Source: Spirochaetaceae bacterium (GTDB lineage: Bacteria; Spirochaetota; Spirochaetia; DSM-27196; PWMO01). Taken from it: DNA of 64,000 bases. The position numbers and the translations under genes were made by a program. Positions 51,697 to 60,469 of the stretch are shown here, in pieces. Location: assembly GCA_007693945.1 (NCBI GenBank), contig RECP01000045.1, positions 23,538 to 87,537 of the forward strand. Direction: 5' to 3'. The notes beneath the pieces are model-generated. The model made no database searches. It saw only the letters and a list, made by a program, of their open reading frames with translations, and was not told the origin of the DNA. How positions within the stretch are numbered: position 1 is the first letter of the stretch; each line of letters begins with the position of its first letter.

Positions 51697-53745
51697 TCAG
51701 CTGCCAGAAACGTTGCGTTGGAGTTCGTCCAGCCAGGCTGCGGCACTGGAATCACTGGGCGCACGCCAGTCACCGCGCGGTGACAGGGATCCCCCGGAGC
51801 CGACCTTGGGCCCGTTGGGCATGCAACTGCGCTTGAACTGGCTGGTGGCGAAGAAGCGCTGCAGAAACACGGCCAGCCAGTGCTTGATGGTCGGCAGATC
51901 GTAACGGTCACCCCAGGCGTGATGTGCCAGATAGGCAACCTTGCTCGGCGCGAAGCCGAAGCGGCTGATGTAGTAGAGATGGAAATCCTGCAAGTCGTAG
52001 GGCCCGATGATCGATTGCGTACTCTGAGCCGGCCCGATTTCGGGACTGCCGTCAGCGGAATCCTCGCCCGTCGAATCACCGTTTTCGTCTCCCGGAACCA
52101 GCTCGGGCGATATCTCGGTTTGCAGCACCGAAGCCAGGATGCGCGAGGTGGTCTCGTCAAACTGACCGCTTTCGATGTTCCAGCGGATCAGATGCCGGAT
52201 CAGGGTCTTGGGAACCGAACTGTTGACCGCGTAGTGTGACATGTGATCGCCAACCCCGTAGGTTGCCCAGCCGAGTGCCAGTTCGCTCAGGTCACCGGTG
52301 CCCAGCACCAGTCCGTCGTGCAGGTTGGCCAGACGAAAGAGTAGCGATGTGCGTTCACCGGCCTGGACGTTCTCGAAGGTCACATCGTACTGCTTTGTGC
52401 CGTCGGCAAACGGATGGCCGATATCGCGGAAGGTCTGCATGCACGCCGCTCGGATATCGATCTCGCGCCACTGTACGCCGAGCGCTTTCATCAGCGCACG
52501 TGCGTTGCGGAGCGTACGTTCACTGGTGGCAAAGCCGGGCATCGTGCACGCCAGAATCGCGTCGCGCGCCAGGCCGAGCCGGTCTACCGCCTTCACGGCG
52601 ACAATCAGCGCGTGGGTGGAGTCCAGCCCGCCTGAAACCCCGATAATGATGCGCCCGATGCCGGTGGCCTGCAGGCGCTGAACAAGAGCACTGACCTGGA
52701 TGTTGTGGGCTTCAAAACAGCGCTCACTGCGCTTCTGCGGGTCGGCCGGCACATAAGGGAAGCGGGCCACGGCACGCTGCAGCGCCACGTGCCCGTCGGG
52801 CACCTCGTAGTCGAATCCAACCCGCCTGACCCCGGTAACCGAGTCATGCAGCGCCAGGACGCTGTCCTGCCAGCTGCTGCTGCGCAGCCGATCCTGCAGC
52901 AGCGCTTCGACGTCGACATCGGCTGTCAGCAACTGTTCCTCGGTGTGGAAGCGGACGGTCTCGCCGAGCAGATGGTTGTTCTCATAGATCAGAGCGTGCC
53001 CGTCCCACGCAAGATCGGTGGTTGATTCACCGGCTCCGGCTGCCGAGTAGAGATAGGCGGCAATGCAGCGCCCGGACTGGGCCGCGGCCAGCGTGTGGCG
53101 GTAATCGGACTTGCCGATCGTAATGTTGCTGGCGCTCAGGTTTGTCAGAATTGTGGCACCCGCCAGCGCGGCGGTGCTGCTCGGCGGTGCCGGTACCCAG
53201 AGGTCTTCGCAGATCTCCATGTGAAAGCTGAAACCGGAGACGCCCTGGGCTTCGAAGACCAGATCGGCTCCTACGGGGACGGTCTGATGCAGCAGCGTGC
53301 ACTCCCGTACACGGCACGCTGCCGCCGGCTGGAAGTGCCGCTTCTCATAGAACTCGCGGTAGTTGGGCAGATAGCTCTTTGGCGTTATTCCGAGGATTCT
53401 GCCACGATAGACGGCAACCGCGCAGTTGAACAGCGCGCCGCCGATGATCAGCGGTACGCCGACGATGACCACGCATACCAGCGTACGGCTTGCGTCCACC
53501 ACCCGGTCGAGCGCCTGCAGCGACGCTTCGAGCAGAGCCTGCTGCTGCAGCAGGTCATCGATTGCGTAGGCCGATATCGACAATTCGGGGAACAGCACCA
53601 GTGAGGCGCTCTGACGTGATGCTTGCCCGGCAAGACGCTCGATTGCGGCGGCGTTACTGCCAGGGTCAGCCACCGCGACCCGCGGGACCGCAACGGCAAC
53701 ACGAATGAGCCCGTGTGAGTAGAGCGAATCAAATGGCTGACGCAT
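51697..53745 (-). CDS. nadE: Glutamine-dependent NAD+ synthetase
   Basis: A 682-residue two-domain enzyme. The N-terminal nitrilase-type glutaminase domain has the triad Glu54 ([10 protein letters not shown]), Lys123 (TPKSYLPNY) and Cys179 (HMEICEDLW). The C-terminal synthetase domain has the ATP pyrophosphatase loop [16 protein letters not shown], then [17 protein letters not shown]. It makes NAD+ from deamido-NAD+ with ammonia from glutamine. The acidic insert [15 protein letters not shown] near residue 575 is a variable loop in the family. The ATG follows a strong promoter by only 9 bases, so there is practically no leader. Confidence 0.95.
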   Translation of the reverse strand: MRQPFDSLYSHGLIRVAVAVPRVAVADPGSNAAAIERLAGQASRQSASLVLFPELSISAYAIDDLLQQQALLEASLQALDRVVDASRTLVCVVIVGVPLIIGGALFNCAVAVYRGRILGITPKSYLPNYREFYEKRHFQPAAACRVRECTLLHQTVPVGADLVFEAQGVSGFSFHMEICEDLWVPAPPSSTAALAGATILTNLSASNITIGKSDYRHTLAAAQSGRCIAAYLYSAAGAGESTTDLAWDGHALIYENNHLLGETVRFHTEEQLLTADVDVEALLQDRLRSSSWQDSVLALHDSVTGVRRVGFDYEVPDGHVALQRAVARFPYVPADPQKRSERCFEAHNIQVSALVQRLQATGIGRIIIGVSGGLDSTHALIVAVKAVDRLGLARDAILACTMPGFATSERTLRNARALMKALGVQWREIDIRAACMQTFRDIGHPFADGTKQYDVTFENVQAGERTSLLFRLANLHDGLVLGTGDLSELALGWATYGVGDHMSHYAVNSSVPKTLIRHLIRWNIESGQFDETTSRILASVLQTEISPELVPGDENGDSTGEDSADGSPEIGPAQSTQSIIGPYDLQDFHLYYISRFGFAPSKVAYLAHHAWGDRYDLPTIKHWLAVFLQRFFATSQFKRSCMPNGPKVGSGGSLSPRGDWRAPSDSSAAAWLDELQRNVSGS

Positions 53746-53754
53746 GTCACCCGA

Positions 53755-53783
53755 ATGCTATCCCCGCGCCGTGGCGCTGTCAA
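53755..53783 (-). promoter_or_regulatory. nadE promoter with almost no leader
   Basis: TTGACA (53783-53778), 17 bases, TAGCAT (53760-53755), then 9 bases to the ATG at 53745. The GGGTGA just before the ATG would not be transcribed as a complete ribosome site. Confidence 0.65.
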
Positions 53784-53793
53784 GGGCGGCACT

Positions 53794-55023
53794 TCAGGCG
53801 GCCGGACGGGTGCGCCGGGCAAACAGCTGCTGCAGCACGAGCAGAAGCTGGGCTGCCAGCAGCACCGCGGCAACTGCGCCAAGAGGTCGTACGCCGGCAT
53901 CGGTTGCCACCCCGGCCGCAATCGGTCCGACTGCGACGCCGAGCGAGAACACGGCGTAGAACACGCCGAATCCTGTGCCGCGGTTGGCAGGACCGGTCTG
54001 GTCGACGACCGTGGCGCAGAGCGCGGGAAACACAAAACCGTAGCCGGCTCCGTACACCATCATCGCCAATGTCATTGCGCCGAGCGTTCCCGACAACGTC
54101 ACCATAGTAAGCCCGACAGCCATCAGAGCCAGCCCAAGGCGAGTCACACGCGGCCGCCCGTAGCGGTCCGACAGACCGGCGGTCGGTAGCACGAACAGCA
54201 TGATCGCCACAAACGAGAACACGCTGAACAGCATGCCGGTGCGGGCTGCCGAATAACCGAGCGCCTCGATGCCCAGCGGAAGCGAGTGGGCCAGCGCACC
54301 CATCGCGAACTGCACACAGAAGACGGCAATCAAGGCAAAATGCAGCGCCGGGTTACGCAACAGCGGGACGAGGCGCTCGCGGAAACTGTGCCGCTGTTCG
54401 GTCCGTTCTTCGCGGTAGCTTTCCGGTAACAGCGCCATAACCAGCAGCGCGGTGATGGCCATCAACGCGGCGAGGGTAATAAACAGCGGAGCAAAGCCGA
54501 AGATCGATCGCAGCACGCCGCCGCCCGCCGGACCGATCAGAGCCGCGATGCCCACGGCTGCTCCGGAATAGCCCATAGATCGTCCGGCGCGCCGGCTGCC
54601 GCTGATGTCGGCAGCGTAGGCGAATGCCGCCGGAACCAGCACTGCGCCGCCGAGCCCGTGGAGCGCCCGCAGCGCGATCAGCTGTCCCGGCGTCAGAACC
54701 ACGGCGTAGAGCGCCACCGCTATCCCGGCGGTTGCCATGCCCCCGATAATCCCGGCTCTGCGCCCGCAGCGGTCGACAATCACTCCGGCACCCAGATTGC
54801 CGAGCATATTGGCCAGTGAGTAGGTTGCGAGTATCACACCGATCATGGTGGCACCGGCCCCCAGTGATGCGGCAAACGGCGATAACACCGGCAGCTGCGC
54901 CATGGTGTCTATGAAACTCACCGTAATGACAACGTAGGCCAGCAAACCGAGTGCCCGCGCGCTGCGGCTGCCATCCGACACCTGAAACGGCGCACCGGGA
55001 ACAGTAGTCTGGTGTTCCATCAC
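53794..55023 (-). CDS. Major facilitator superfamily exporter
   Basis: A 409-residue transporter with about 12 hydrophobic helices. It carries the MFS motif A region GAGVIVDRCGRRAGIIGG (helix 2-3 loop) and its second-half copy LSDRYGRPRVTRLG. Motif C-like GPAGGGVLRSIFG in helix 5 suggests an antiporter of the DHA1 drug-efflux type. The substrate is unknown. GTG at 55023 directly precedes ATG at 55020; TAGAAT ends 7 bases before the GTG and there is no Shine-Dalgarno. The open frame extending further upstream runs through repeat DNA. Confidence 0.88.
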   Translation of the reverse strand: MMEHQTTVPGAPFQVSDGSRSARALGLLAYVVITVSFIDTMAQLPVLSPFAASLGAGATMIGVILATYSLANMLGNLGAGVIVDRCGRRAGIIGGMATAGIAVALYAVVLTPGQLIALRALHGLGGAVLVPAAFAYAADISGSRRAGRSMGYSGAAVGIAALIGPAGGGVLRSIFGFAPLFITLAALMAITALLVMALLPESYREERTEQRHSFRERLVPLLRNPALHFALIAVFCVQFAMGALAHSLPLGIEALGYSAARTGMLFSVFSFVAIMLFVLPTAGLSDRYGRPRVTRLGLALMAVGLTMVTLSGTLGAMTLAMMVYGAGYGFVFPALCATVVDQTGPANRGTGFGVFYAVFSLGVAVGPIAAGVATDAGVRPLGAVAAVLLAAQLLLVLQQLFARRTRPAA

Positions 55024-55030
55024 GCGTGCT

Positions 55031-55036
55031 ATTCTA
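55031..55036 (-). promoter_or_regulatory. -10 element of the MFS gene (leaderless)
   Basis: TAGAAT (55036-55031) is followed by 7 bases and GTG at 55023. The -35 region (TGTAAC at 17 bases) is weak. Confidence 0.4.
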
Positions 55037-55077
55037 TACCGGAATGGTAGGGAGTTACATCCCGGCCCACTCTCCGG

Positions 55078-55256
55078 CCAGCAATTCTGATTTTGGCCGT
55101 ACGGGGTCGGTTGGCATGGAGCTCCTGCGCGCCTGCCTCGAGAGCACCGGCGCTCACTTGTCCTCGCAGAGGCTGCGGAGACGTTCGCGGGGTCGCTCCC
55201 GGGCGCGGCGCAGCGGAATTCGTCTGCCAACCGGTCCCCCCCGTGCGGACAAACGC
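55078..55256. repeat. Interspersed repeat, copy A
   Basis: Contains the 27-base module (55078-55104) and, directly after it, the 40-base module (55105-55144). Both are found again near 29.7-29.8 kb. A third segment (55222-55256) resembles 51581-51611. It lies between the divergent MFS and azlC genes and encodes no evident protein. Confidence 0.7.
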
Positions 55257-55280
55257 AGCAACAGAAGGAAATCTGATCGC

Positions 55281-55309
55281 TTGTATCGTGGCTCGGCATG
55301 CGATACGAT
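55281..55309 (+). promoter_or_regulatory. azlC promoter
   Basis: TTGTAT (55281-55286), 17 bases and TACGAT (55304-55309). The transcript would start near 55316. This excludes the ATG at 55308 and favours ATG 55332, with GGGGAAG before it. Confidence 0.55.
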
Positions 55310-55331
55310 GGCCGTTAATTGGGGAAGACCT

Positions 55332-56078
55332 ATGCGCACCAATAGTAGTTCCGGCGACCCGGTGCGTTCCGCACTGTCGCATTCGATTCCAATTATTGTG
55401 GGAATCACCCCGTTTGCCATAGCGTACGCGCTGCTGGGTGCTTCGGCCGGCCTCATGCCGGGAGAACTCGTGGCAATGTCGATGCTGGTTTTCGCGGGAG
55501 CGTCACAGATGGTCGCCGTCACAATGCTGCAGGAAGCTGCCGTGCCGGTTGCATTGGTTGTCGTTACCACGGCATTGATTAACCTGCGCCACTTGCTCAT
55601 GGGAGTTTCCATGGCACCGCATCTCAGCGGCACCCCACGCAGGTTGCAGGCGGCCGCCGCATTTTTCATGATCGATGAGTCGTACGCACTGGCGATGAAC
55701 CGCATGCAGCGCTTCGGCTTCGACCTTCGCTACTACTTCACCTGCGGCGCGGTATTCTTTACCGGCTGGTCGTTGCTGACCGGGATCGGTATTGCCTTCG
55801 GACGGCTGATCGCCGACCCGTTCGCCTTGCCGCTCGATTTTATCATGCCGGCCACCTTTCTGGTGCTGGTGATGCCGTTCCTCACCAGTTGGCCCAGCGT
55901 GCTGGCGGGCGCTACCGCTGCAGTTGCAGCGGTGGTCGGGGCTCTCTTTCTGCCGGGGCACTGGTACATCGTGATTGCGGCCGTCATTGCCGCCGGCGTT
56001 GGCTCGGCTGCCGAAACAGTCGCGGCCCGCGGGACGGCGGTCCGTCAACAGTCCTCAGGAGCCGATGGTGCGCGCTGA
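55332..56078 (+). CDS. azlC: AzlC-family branched-chain amino acid exporter, large subunit
   Basis: A 248-residue membrane protein with the AzlC/YgaZ pattern: SIPIIVGITPFAIAYALLGASAGL, VFAGASQMVAV, ALINLRHLLMGVSMAPHL and the late FLTSWPSVLAGA. With the small AzlD partner encoded next it exports branched-chain amino acids or related compounds such as 4-azaleucine. Its stop overlaps the AzlD start region by 14 bases, typical of this pair. Confidence 0.92.
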   Translation: MRTNSSSGDPVRSALSHSIPIIVGITPFAIAYALLGASAGLMPGELVAMSMLVFAGASQMVAVTMLQEAAVPVALVVVTTALINLRHLLMGVSMAPHLSGTPRRLQAAAAFFMIDESYALAMNRMQRFGFDLRYYFTCGAVFFTGWSLLTGIGIAFGRLIADPFALPLDFIMPATFLVLVMPFLTSWPSVLAGATAAVAAVVGALFLPGHWYIVIAAVIAAGVGSAAETVAARGTAVRQQSSGADGAR

Positions 56079-56397
56079 AGTGTTGCTGATGATCGTGGCT
56101 ATGGGTGCGGTGACCTATCTTTCGCGGCTGGGTGGATTCCTGCTGGTGAGAGCGTTTGGTGTCCCGCGGGTCGTGGCACGCTGGTTGACGTACGTTCCGG
56201 TCGGCATACTGACGGCGCTGGTCGTTCCAACCTTGCTGGTGCGTGAAGGGCGGTTGCATATCGGACTTGATAATCACTACCTGCTGGCCGGCATTGTGGC
56301 CGCGGTGATTGCCTACCGGACACGCAACGTGCTTCTCACCGTCGGCGTCGGACTGGCCGCGGTGTTTGCATTGCAGTTTCTCGGTAGCGGCGTGTAA
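56065..56397 (+). CDS. azlD: AzlD-family small membrane subunit
   Basis: A 110-residue protein with three or four hydrophobic helices and the family pattern VTYLSRLGGFLLVRAFGVP followed by WLTYVPVGILTALVVPTLL. It partners AzlC. ATG 56065 is preceded by AGGA. A hairpin follows the gene (56418-56442). Confidence 0.9.
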   Translation: MVRAEVLLMIVAMGAVTYLSRLGGFLLVRAFGVPRVVARWLTYVPVGILTALVVPTLLVREGRLHIGLDNHYLLAGIVAAVIAYRTRNVLLTVGVGLAAVFALQFLGSGV

Positions 56398-56417
56398 GGG
56401 GGCTGCCCGAGGATGAT

Positions 56418-56442
56418 GCAGCCGGCACCTGTGACCGGCTGC
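56418..56442 (+). terminator. Hairpin after azlD
   Basis: GCAGCCGG and CCGGCTGC form a perfect 8-base-pair stem with a 9-base loop, 20 bases after the azlD stop. There is no clear T run. Confidence 0.45.
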
Positions 56443-56483
56443 GACTTGCTCGCGGCCGCAAAACCCCGTATGTTCAAAGGGCT

Positions 56484-56711
56484 ATGAAGCAGATGACGCG
56501 GGATTTATCGGTCATACGCACCCCCCTTTACGGCCGTGGCGGCGGCGGACCCGTGGAATGCACCCACACGGCGCGTGAGCGTGGGAACGGGCCCTTCCGG
56601 CTCTTGCAGTCTGCGTCGGTCATCCGTGAGCTTGTGGAGACCGCTTCCCGGTTCAGGCCGCTCCGTTATTGCGAGGCCGAGTATAAGACGGAGGTACCGA
56701 TACCATCATGA
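56484..56711 (+). CDS. Possible small open frame ahead of the renalase-like gene
   Basis: A 75-codon frame begins with ATG after AAAGGG and ends in an ATGA overlap with the next gene, the arrangement used for translational coupling. The peptide (MKQMTRDLSVIRTPLYGRGG at its start) shows no family resemblance and has a composition like random GC-rich DNA. The whole 56398-56707 gap otherwise holds only the azlD hairpin and a TATAAG near 56683. It is listed as a weak candidate only. Confidence 0.25.
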   Translation: MKQMTRDLSVIRTPLYGRGGGGPVECTHTARERGNGPFRLLQSASVIRELVETASRFRPLRYCEAEYKTEVPIPS

Positions 56712-57715
56712 GTGATCGGGTTTTGCGGGTTGCAGTTGTAGGTGCGGGGATCGCAGGTCTAACCGCGCGCAGTACTCTGCGCCGTGCCGGTTTTGCTGTC
56801 GATACCTTTGAAAAGGGACGGGGCCCGGGGGGCAGAATCAGCCGTCGGCGGGCGGGCGAATACCAGTTCGACCACGGCACGCAGTACTTCACGGCACACA
56901 GTCCGCTGTTCAGCGCCCTGGCACAACGATGGGTTGCCGACGGTGTTGCGGCGGTATGGCAACCGCGGATCGGAATACTGCAGGACGGACAGTGGACCGC
57001 ACGGCCCAACGGTCCGCGGCGTTTTGTTGGTGTACCGGGAATGAACGAGCCGGCAAAGGCGCTGGCGGCCGAGGTCGACGGAGCGATCAACTACGAGTGT
57101 CGTATACAGTCGATCACGCGGGAGTCGGAGACAGGCTGGATCCTGCGCGATACCGACGAAACGCAGTACGAGGGCTACGACTGGGTGGTTGTCACGACGC
57201 CGCCGGTACAGGTCCTGCAGATTCTGCAGCTGCCCTCTCCGGTCCGTCCGATCCTCGGCGGCGCTGTGGTTGATCCGTGTTGGGCCGTGATGGCGGTGTT
57301 TGAACCGGACTTACAGATCGGCTGGGATGCGGCCTTCGTCCAGAAGGGACCGCTTTCGTGGGTGGCTCGCAACAACAGTAAGCCGGGGCGGCCGGAGCAT
57401 AACGCGTGGGTTCTTCACGCGACCGCAGAATGGTCTCGCCGGTTTGTGGAGAACGAGAAAGAGTGGGCGGCGGAGCAACTGGTCGCGGCGTTCTTCGACG
57501 CACTGGGCAGGCAGCCGCAGCACGTGGTCTGGAGCGCTGCGCATCGCTGGCGCTACGCTCGCCCCCGTACGCAGTTGCCGGATCGCTACTGGTGGGATCC
57601 GGCAATCGGGTTGGGGCTGTGCGGTGACTGGTGTATCGGCGGCCGCGTGGAGAGCGCGTTCACCAGCGCGCGCTTGCTCTCAGAGGATATCTGCGGCCGA
57701 ACCGGTGCACGGTAA
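56708..57715 (+). CDS. Renalase-like FAD-dependent amine oxidase family protein
   Basis: A 335-residue flavoprotein. The dinucleotide-binding motif VAVVGAGIAGLTARSTLRRAG opens the protein, followed by FEKGRGPGGRISRRR and QFDHGTQYFTA, which mark the renalase/NAD(P)-binding amine oxidase group. The C-terminal LGLCGDWCIGGRVESAFTSA is the FAD-contacting end. Bacterial renalases oxidise non-productive dihydro-NAD(P) isomers, repairing the cofactor pool; that role would suit this gene near nadE but is inferred. ACGGAGGT lies 12 bases before the ATG. Confidence 0.85.
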   Translation: MSDRVLRVAVVGAGIAGLTARSTLRRAGFAVDTFEKGRGPGGRISRRRAGEYQFDHGTQYFTAHSPLFSALAQRWVADGVAAVWQPRIGILQDGQWTARPNGPRRFVGVPGMNEPAKALAAEVDGAINYECRIQSITRESETGWILRDTDETQYEGYDWVVVTTPPVQVLQILQLPSPVRPILGGAVVDPCWAVMAVFEPDLQIGWDAAFVQKGPLSWVARNNSKPGRPEHNAWVLHATAEWSRRFVENEKEWAAEQLVAAFFDALGRQPQHVVWSAAHRWRYARPRTQLPDRYWWDPAIGLGLCGDWCIGGRVESAFTSARLLSEDICGRTGAR

Positions 57716-57761
57716 GCAGCTGTGATGTGCCGCGGGTGACAACGCTATCGGGTTCGCCCCT

Positions 57762-58418
57762 TTATCGGGATTGCGCCCCGTCCGGTTTTCCACGCCCGCC
57801 GGCGGGCTTCTTCTGCGGCGAGCCTGCCAGCCGGTAGACCAGAATGGCGGTATATACCAGCATCAGAACGACGAACAGAACTCGAACCGCGATGTAGCCG
57901 CGCACCGTGGTCCCCAACATGATGGCGTGAAAAAACGCCAGAGGAAATACGAGGTACGCCAGCAGGTGCATCTTCTTCCAGGTGTTGTACTGGAACTTGA
58001 AAGGCTTGAAAAACCACGAAGCGATGACGGCAATGATGAGCAGGAACAGAGCAGTGATGCCCAGCAGCTTGGGCAGGTTGAAGATCACGCGCCGATAATC
58101 GATCAGGTCCGCACTCAGCATGATCACACCGTGCACCAGGATCAGGATGAAACCCGCCTTCCCCAGACTACGATGTTGTGTCAGCAGCTTTGCGCGCGGC
58201 GCAACGCTTTCCATAACCGGCAGGCGCGTCCCGAGGACAAACTGGTAGAACATCATCACGAAGCCCACCAGCGCCAGCAATCGCGCCGGGTGATAGACCC
58301 AGAGGATCGCTACAATCTGATCTGCTGCGGCAAATTCGGTTGCAACGCTGACGGTCCAGTAGACAACTGGAATCAGGGGGAGCAGAATGGCGGCAACCAC
58401 CAGCTGTTTGGCGCTCAT
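57762..58418 (-). CDS. Ferric-reductase-like heme membrane protein (MsrQ-like)
   Basis: A 218-residue integral membrane protein with about six helices. Conserved His lie in LLTQHRSLG, LILVHGVIM, KMHLLAYLVF and FFHAIM, the arrangement of heme ligands in the ferric reductase-like transmembrane domain. No FAD or NADPH domain is attached, so it resembles MsrQ or YedZ-type electron-transfer subunits. A catalytic partner such as MsrP is not in the window. ATG 58418 is preferred over upstream frame codons because TATACT ends 8 bases before it. It converges on the renalase-like gene. Confidence 0.8.
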   Translation of the reverse strand: MSAKQLVVAAILLPLIPVVYWTVSVATEFAAADQIVAILWVYHPARLLALVGFVMMFYQFVLGTRLPVMESVAPRAKLLTQHRSLGKAGFILILVHGVIMLSADLIDYRRVIFNLPKLLGITALFLLIIAVIASWFFKPFKFQYNTWKKMHLLAYLVFPLAFFHAIMLGTTVRGYIAVRVLFVVLMLVYTAILVYRLAGSPQKKPAGGRGKPDGAQSR

Positions 58419-58426
58419 GGGCTCAG

Positions 58427-58457
58427 AGTATAGCACGCCTCGCCCGGCGCTGATCAA
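58427..58457 (-). promoter_or_regulatory. Promoter of the ferric-reductase-like gene
   Basis: TATACT (58432-58427) lies 8 bases before the ATG. A TTGATC (58457-58452) is present, but with a long 19-base spacer. No Shine-Dalgarno. Confidence 0.4.
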
Positions 58458-58502
58458 CACGCTGTTGCCGGGAGGCATGGCCATGCTGCGCGAAGCTACG
58501 CG

Positions 58503-59525
58503 CTAGGGCGAGAGCAGCAGACTCTGATCTGCCGTGACCCGTGCGGCCGTTAGCGGTCTGCGCAGCCGGCGGGCGTAGAACTCCAGCCAGCGGTTGGACC
58601 ACCCGAAGAGCGTGCTGAGACCCAGAATCCGCTTGACCTCATCACGCGAGAGTTTGACGTCGCCGCTGAATACATGCGGGTTTCCGTCGCTGATCGCAAC
58701 GGTGCGAGTGGCCAGCAGCATGGGCCAGATGCACGCCAGCCTGATCCGGTACAGGCTGCGCGGAAGCAGCAGAACGTATCCGAGCGCGGCCTGCAGGTGA
58801 CGCTCGGCTTTGGCTACCAGCTGCTGCAATACCCGCAGTGCCTCTCCACGATAGAGAGGATCGAAGAGTTGTTCGCGAGTGATGCCGGCTTCTCGACAGA
58901 ACGTCTCGGGCACATAGATCCAGCCGCGCTCGTAGTCTTTGCGTAGTCCGCGGATGATGTTCACCGTCTGCAGAGCCAGCCCGGTGTCGCGAGCCAGTGG
59001 CATCAGGCGGTGAAGACGGGCGCGGACCGGGGCCGAATGATAGGCAAACACTTCGGTGGAAAGGTACCCGACGCGACCGGCAACTTCATGCATGTAGTCG
59101 TCCATGTCGGACTCGGTATCTATGCGTGGACCGCGCGACACCCAGCGGGCCATTCCATTGGTTGACTGACCTACGTGGCGTGAGATGGCGTGCTTGAGCT
59201 CCTCCGGCAGCTCCCGCAGCTGCTGCAGGATGCCGTTGGCCTGGATTGCCGCCTGATAGTCGTCCTCGCCAACCGACGGAACCTGACGGATAGAGCATTC
59301 CAGTTCCGTGGACGGCAGACCAACGGCGATCGCCTGCTGCCACAGTCTTAAGAGGCGAACCTTTTCAGCCGGGTTCAGGGACCGGGTGTCCTCAAGGTAA
59401 TCCGATACCCGCAGCATCAGGTAGGCCAGGCAGAGCGAATTGCCGATCTGGTTGGGCAGGCTGCGAATCGACAGATAGAAGGTCCGGCTGGTCTGCCGCA
59501 ACAGGTTCCAGTAATTCATTACCAT
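58503..59525 (-). CDS. Squalene/phytoene synthase family protein
   Basis: A 340-residue trans-isoprenyl diphosphate synthase of the head-to-head type. SRTFYLSIRSLP near the start, the first Asp-rich motif DYLED (42-46), YMHEVAGRVGYLSTEVF, and the second motif region GLALQTVNIIRGLRKDYERG, which keeps the last Asp but has Gly at the usual first Asp. It condenses two farnesyl or geranylgeranyl diphosphates to squalene-, dehydrosqualene- or phytoene-type products for hopanoids or carotenoids. No other terpenoid gene is nearby. The start ATG 59525 has an ATG alternative two codons later. Confidence 0.88.
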   Translation of the reverse strand: MVMNYWNLLRQTSRTFYLSIRSLPNQIGNSLCLAYLMLRVSDYLEDTRSLNPAEKVRLLRLWQQAIAVGLPSTELECSIRQVPSVGEDDYQAAIQANGILQQLRELPEELKHAISRHVGQSTNGMARWVSRGPRIDTESDMDDYMHEVAGRVGYLSTEVFAYHSAPVRARLHRLMPLARDTGLALQTVNIIRGLRKDYERGWIYVPETFCREAGITREQLFDPLYRGEALRVLQQLVAKAERHLQAALGYVLLLPRSLYRIRLACIWPMLLATRTVAISDGNPHVFSGDVKLSRDEVKRILGLSTLFGWSNRWLEFYARRLRRPLTAARVTADQSLLLSP

Positions 59526-59574
59526 CCCAGTCTACCATATCTGCGGACGGCCGCAAACCGCTCGTTCACTCGGC

Positions 59575-59603
59575 TTGCATAGTCGCATCGGAGGGCGTAT
59601 TAT
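59575..59603 (+). promoter_or_regulatory. Promoter of the 59.6 kb membrane-protein gene
   Basis: TTGCAT (59575-59580), 17 bases and TATTAT (59598-59603). The ATG at 59644 has AAGGAG upstream. Confidence 0.6.
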
Positions 59604-59643
59604 GGATGTGTTGAGAGATATCCACGGATTGAAGGAGCAGTCA

Positions 59644-60366
59644 ATGAAAATCGGAAATCTACTCCAGGAAGGAGTTACCATCGGAAAGAAGAACGTCACG
59701 GTCTTTGCTCCGGTTCTTGCCTCATCCGTCGTGATTTGGCTCTTGATGCTGATTACCGTTGGTGGCGCAGGCGCGTTTATGCTGGGGGGCTCCCAGAGTC
59801 CGGAAGCAGTGGCGGTAGGCGCGGCCACCGCGTTCGGAGGCATGACGCTTGTCGCGATAGTGGGTGCAATCCTCACCATGTTGGCTCACGGCATGACCGT
59901 GGTGATGGTGGGCAAGGCTCTCGACGGTCAGCAGGTTGATCTGAAGAGCGCCTGGAACAAGACTATCGAGAGAATCGTGCCGCTGCTGCTCGCCTCGGTC
60001 ATTGTCGGCGTGCTCTTTGGAATCGGCATGATGCTGATTGTGCTGCCGGGGCTGGTGGTGGCGTTCTTCCTGATGTTCACCTTTGTATCGGTGATGGTCG
60101 ACGAAAACGGAGCATTTGAGTCCCTCAGCAAAAGCTTCAACCTCGTCAAGTCGCGCCTTGGTGATTGCGTGATATTCTTCCTGCTGCTGGTCGCGATCGG
60201 CTTCGTGTTTGGTGTCGTAAACGTGATTCTGGGCCTCATCCCGGTGCTGGGCCAGATTCTCGGGATGGTGGTATCCGCGGTCTACACCGGATACATTTCG
60301 ATCCTGCTCGTCATGGCGTATCGCGAACTGCAGAGTACGGCCGCGACAGACGAACCGCTTGCCTGA
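59644..60366 (+). CDS. Polytopic membrane protein of unknown function
   Basis: A 240-residue protein with an amphipathic start (MKIGNLLQEGVTIGKKNVTVF) and about six membrane segments, including LLLASVIVGVLFGIGMMLI and a C-terminal IPVLGQILGMVVSAVYTGYI. The general pattern (helices interrupted by FxSLSKSFNLVKSRLGD) resembles the DUF975/YciC-like glycerophosphoryl-diester-phosphodiesterase membrane-domain proteins. No function can be assigned. It has its own promoter and is followed by a very strong hairpin. Confidence 0.8.
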   Translation: MKIGNLLQEGVTIGKKNVTVFAPVLASSVVIWLLMLITVGGAGAFMLGGSQSPEAVAVGAATAFGGMTLVAIVGAILTMLAHGMTVVMVGKALDGQQVDLKSAWNKTIERIVPLLLASVIVGVLFGIGMMLIVLPGLVVAFFLMFTFVSVMVDENGAFESLSKSFNLVKSRLGDCVIFFLLLVAIGFVFGVVNVILGLIPVLGQILGMVVSAVYTGYISILLVMAYRELQSTAATDEPLA

Positions 60367-60379
60367 CCGTGCTCCCGTC

Positions 60380-60426
60380 CCCGGGGCGCCGCGGTGCCCC
60401 GGATGGCATCACCGCGGCGCCCCGGG
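60380..60426 (+). terminator. Strong hairpin before uvrA
   Basis: A perfect 17-base-pair stem (60380-60396 with 60410-60426) with a 13-base loop, 13 bases after the membrane-protein stop. It is very GC-rich and has no T tract. It is likely a terminator-like or stabilising structure insulating uvrA. Confidence 0.6.
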
Positions 60427-60469
60427 CTGCCACCGGGTAGTGCCCGATGATTCCGCTGTTAAACCCTGA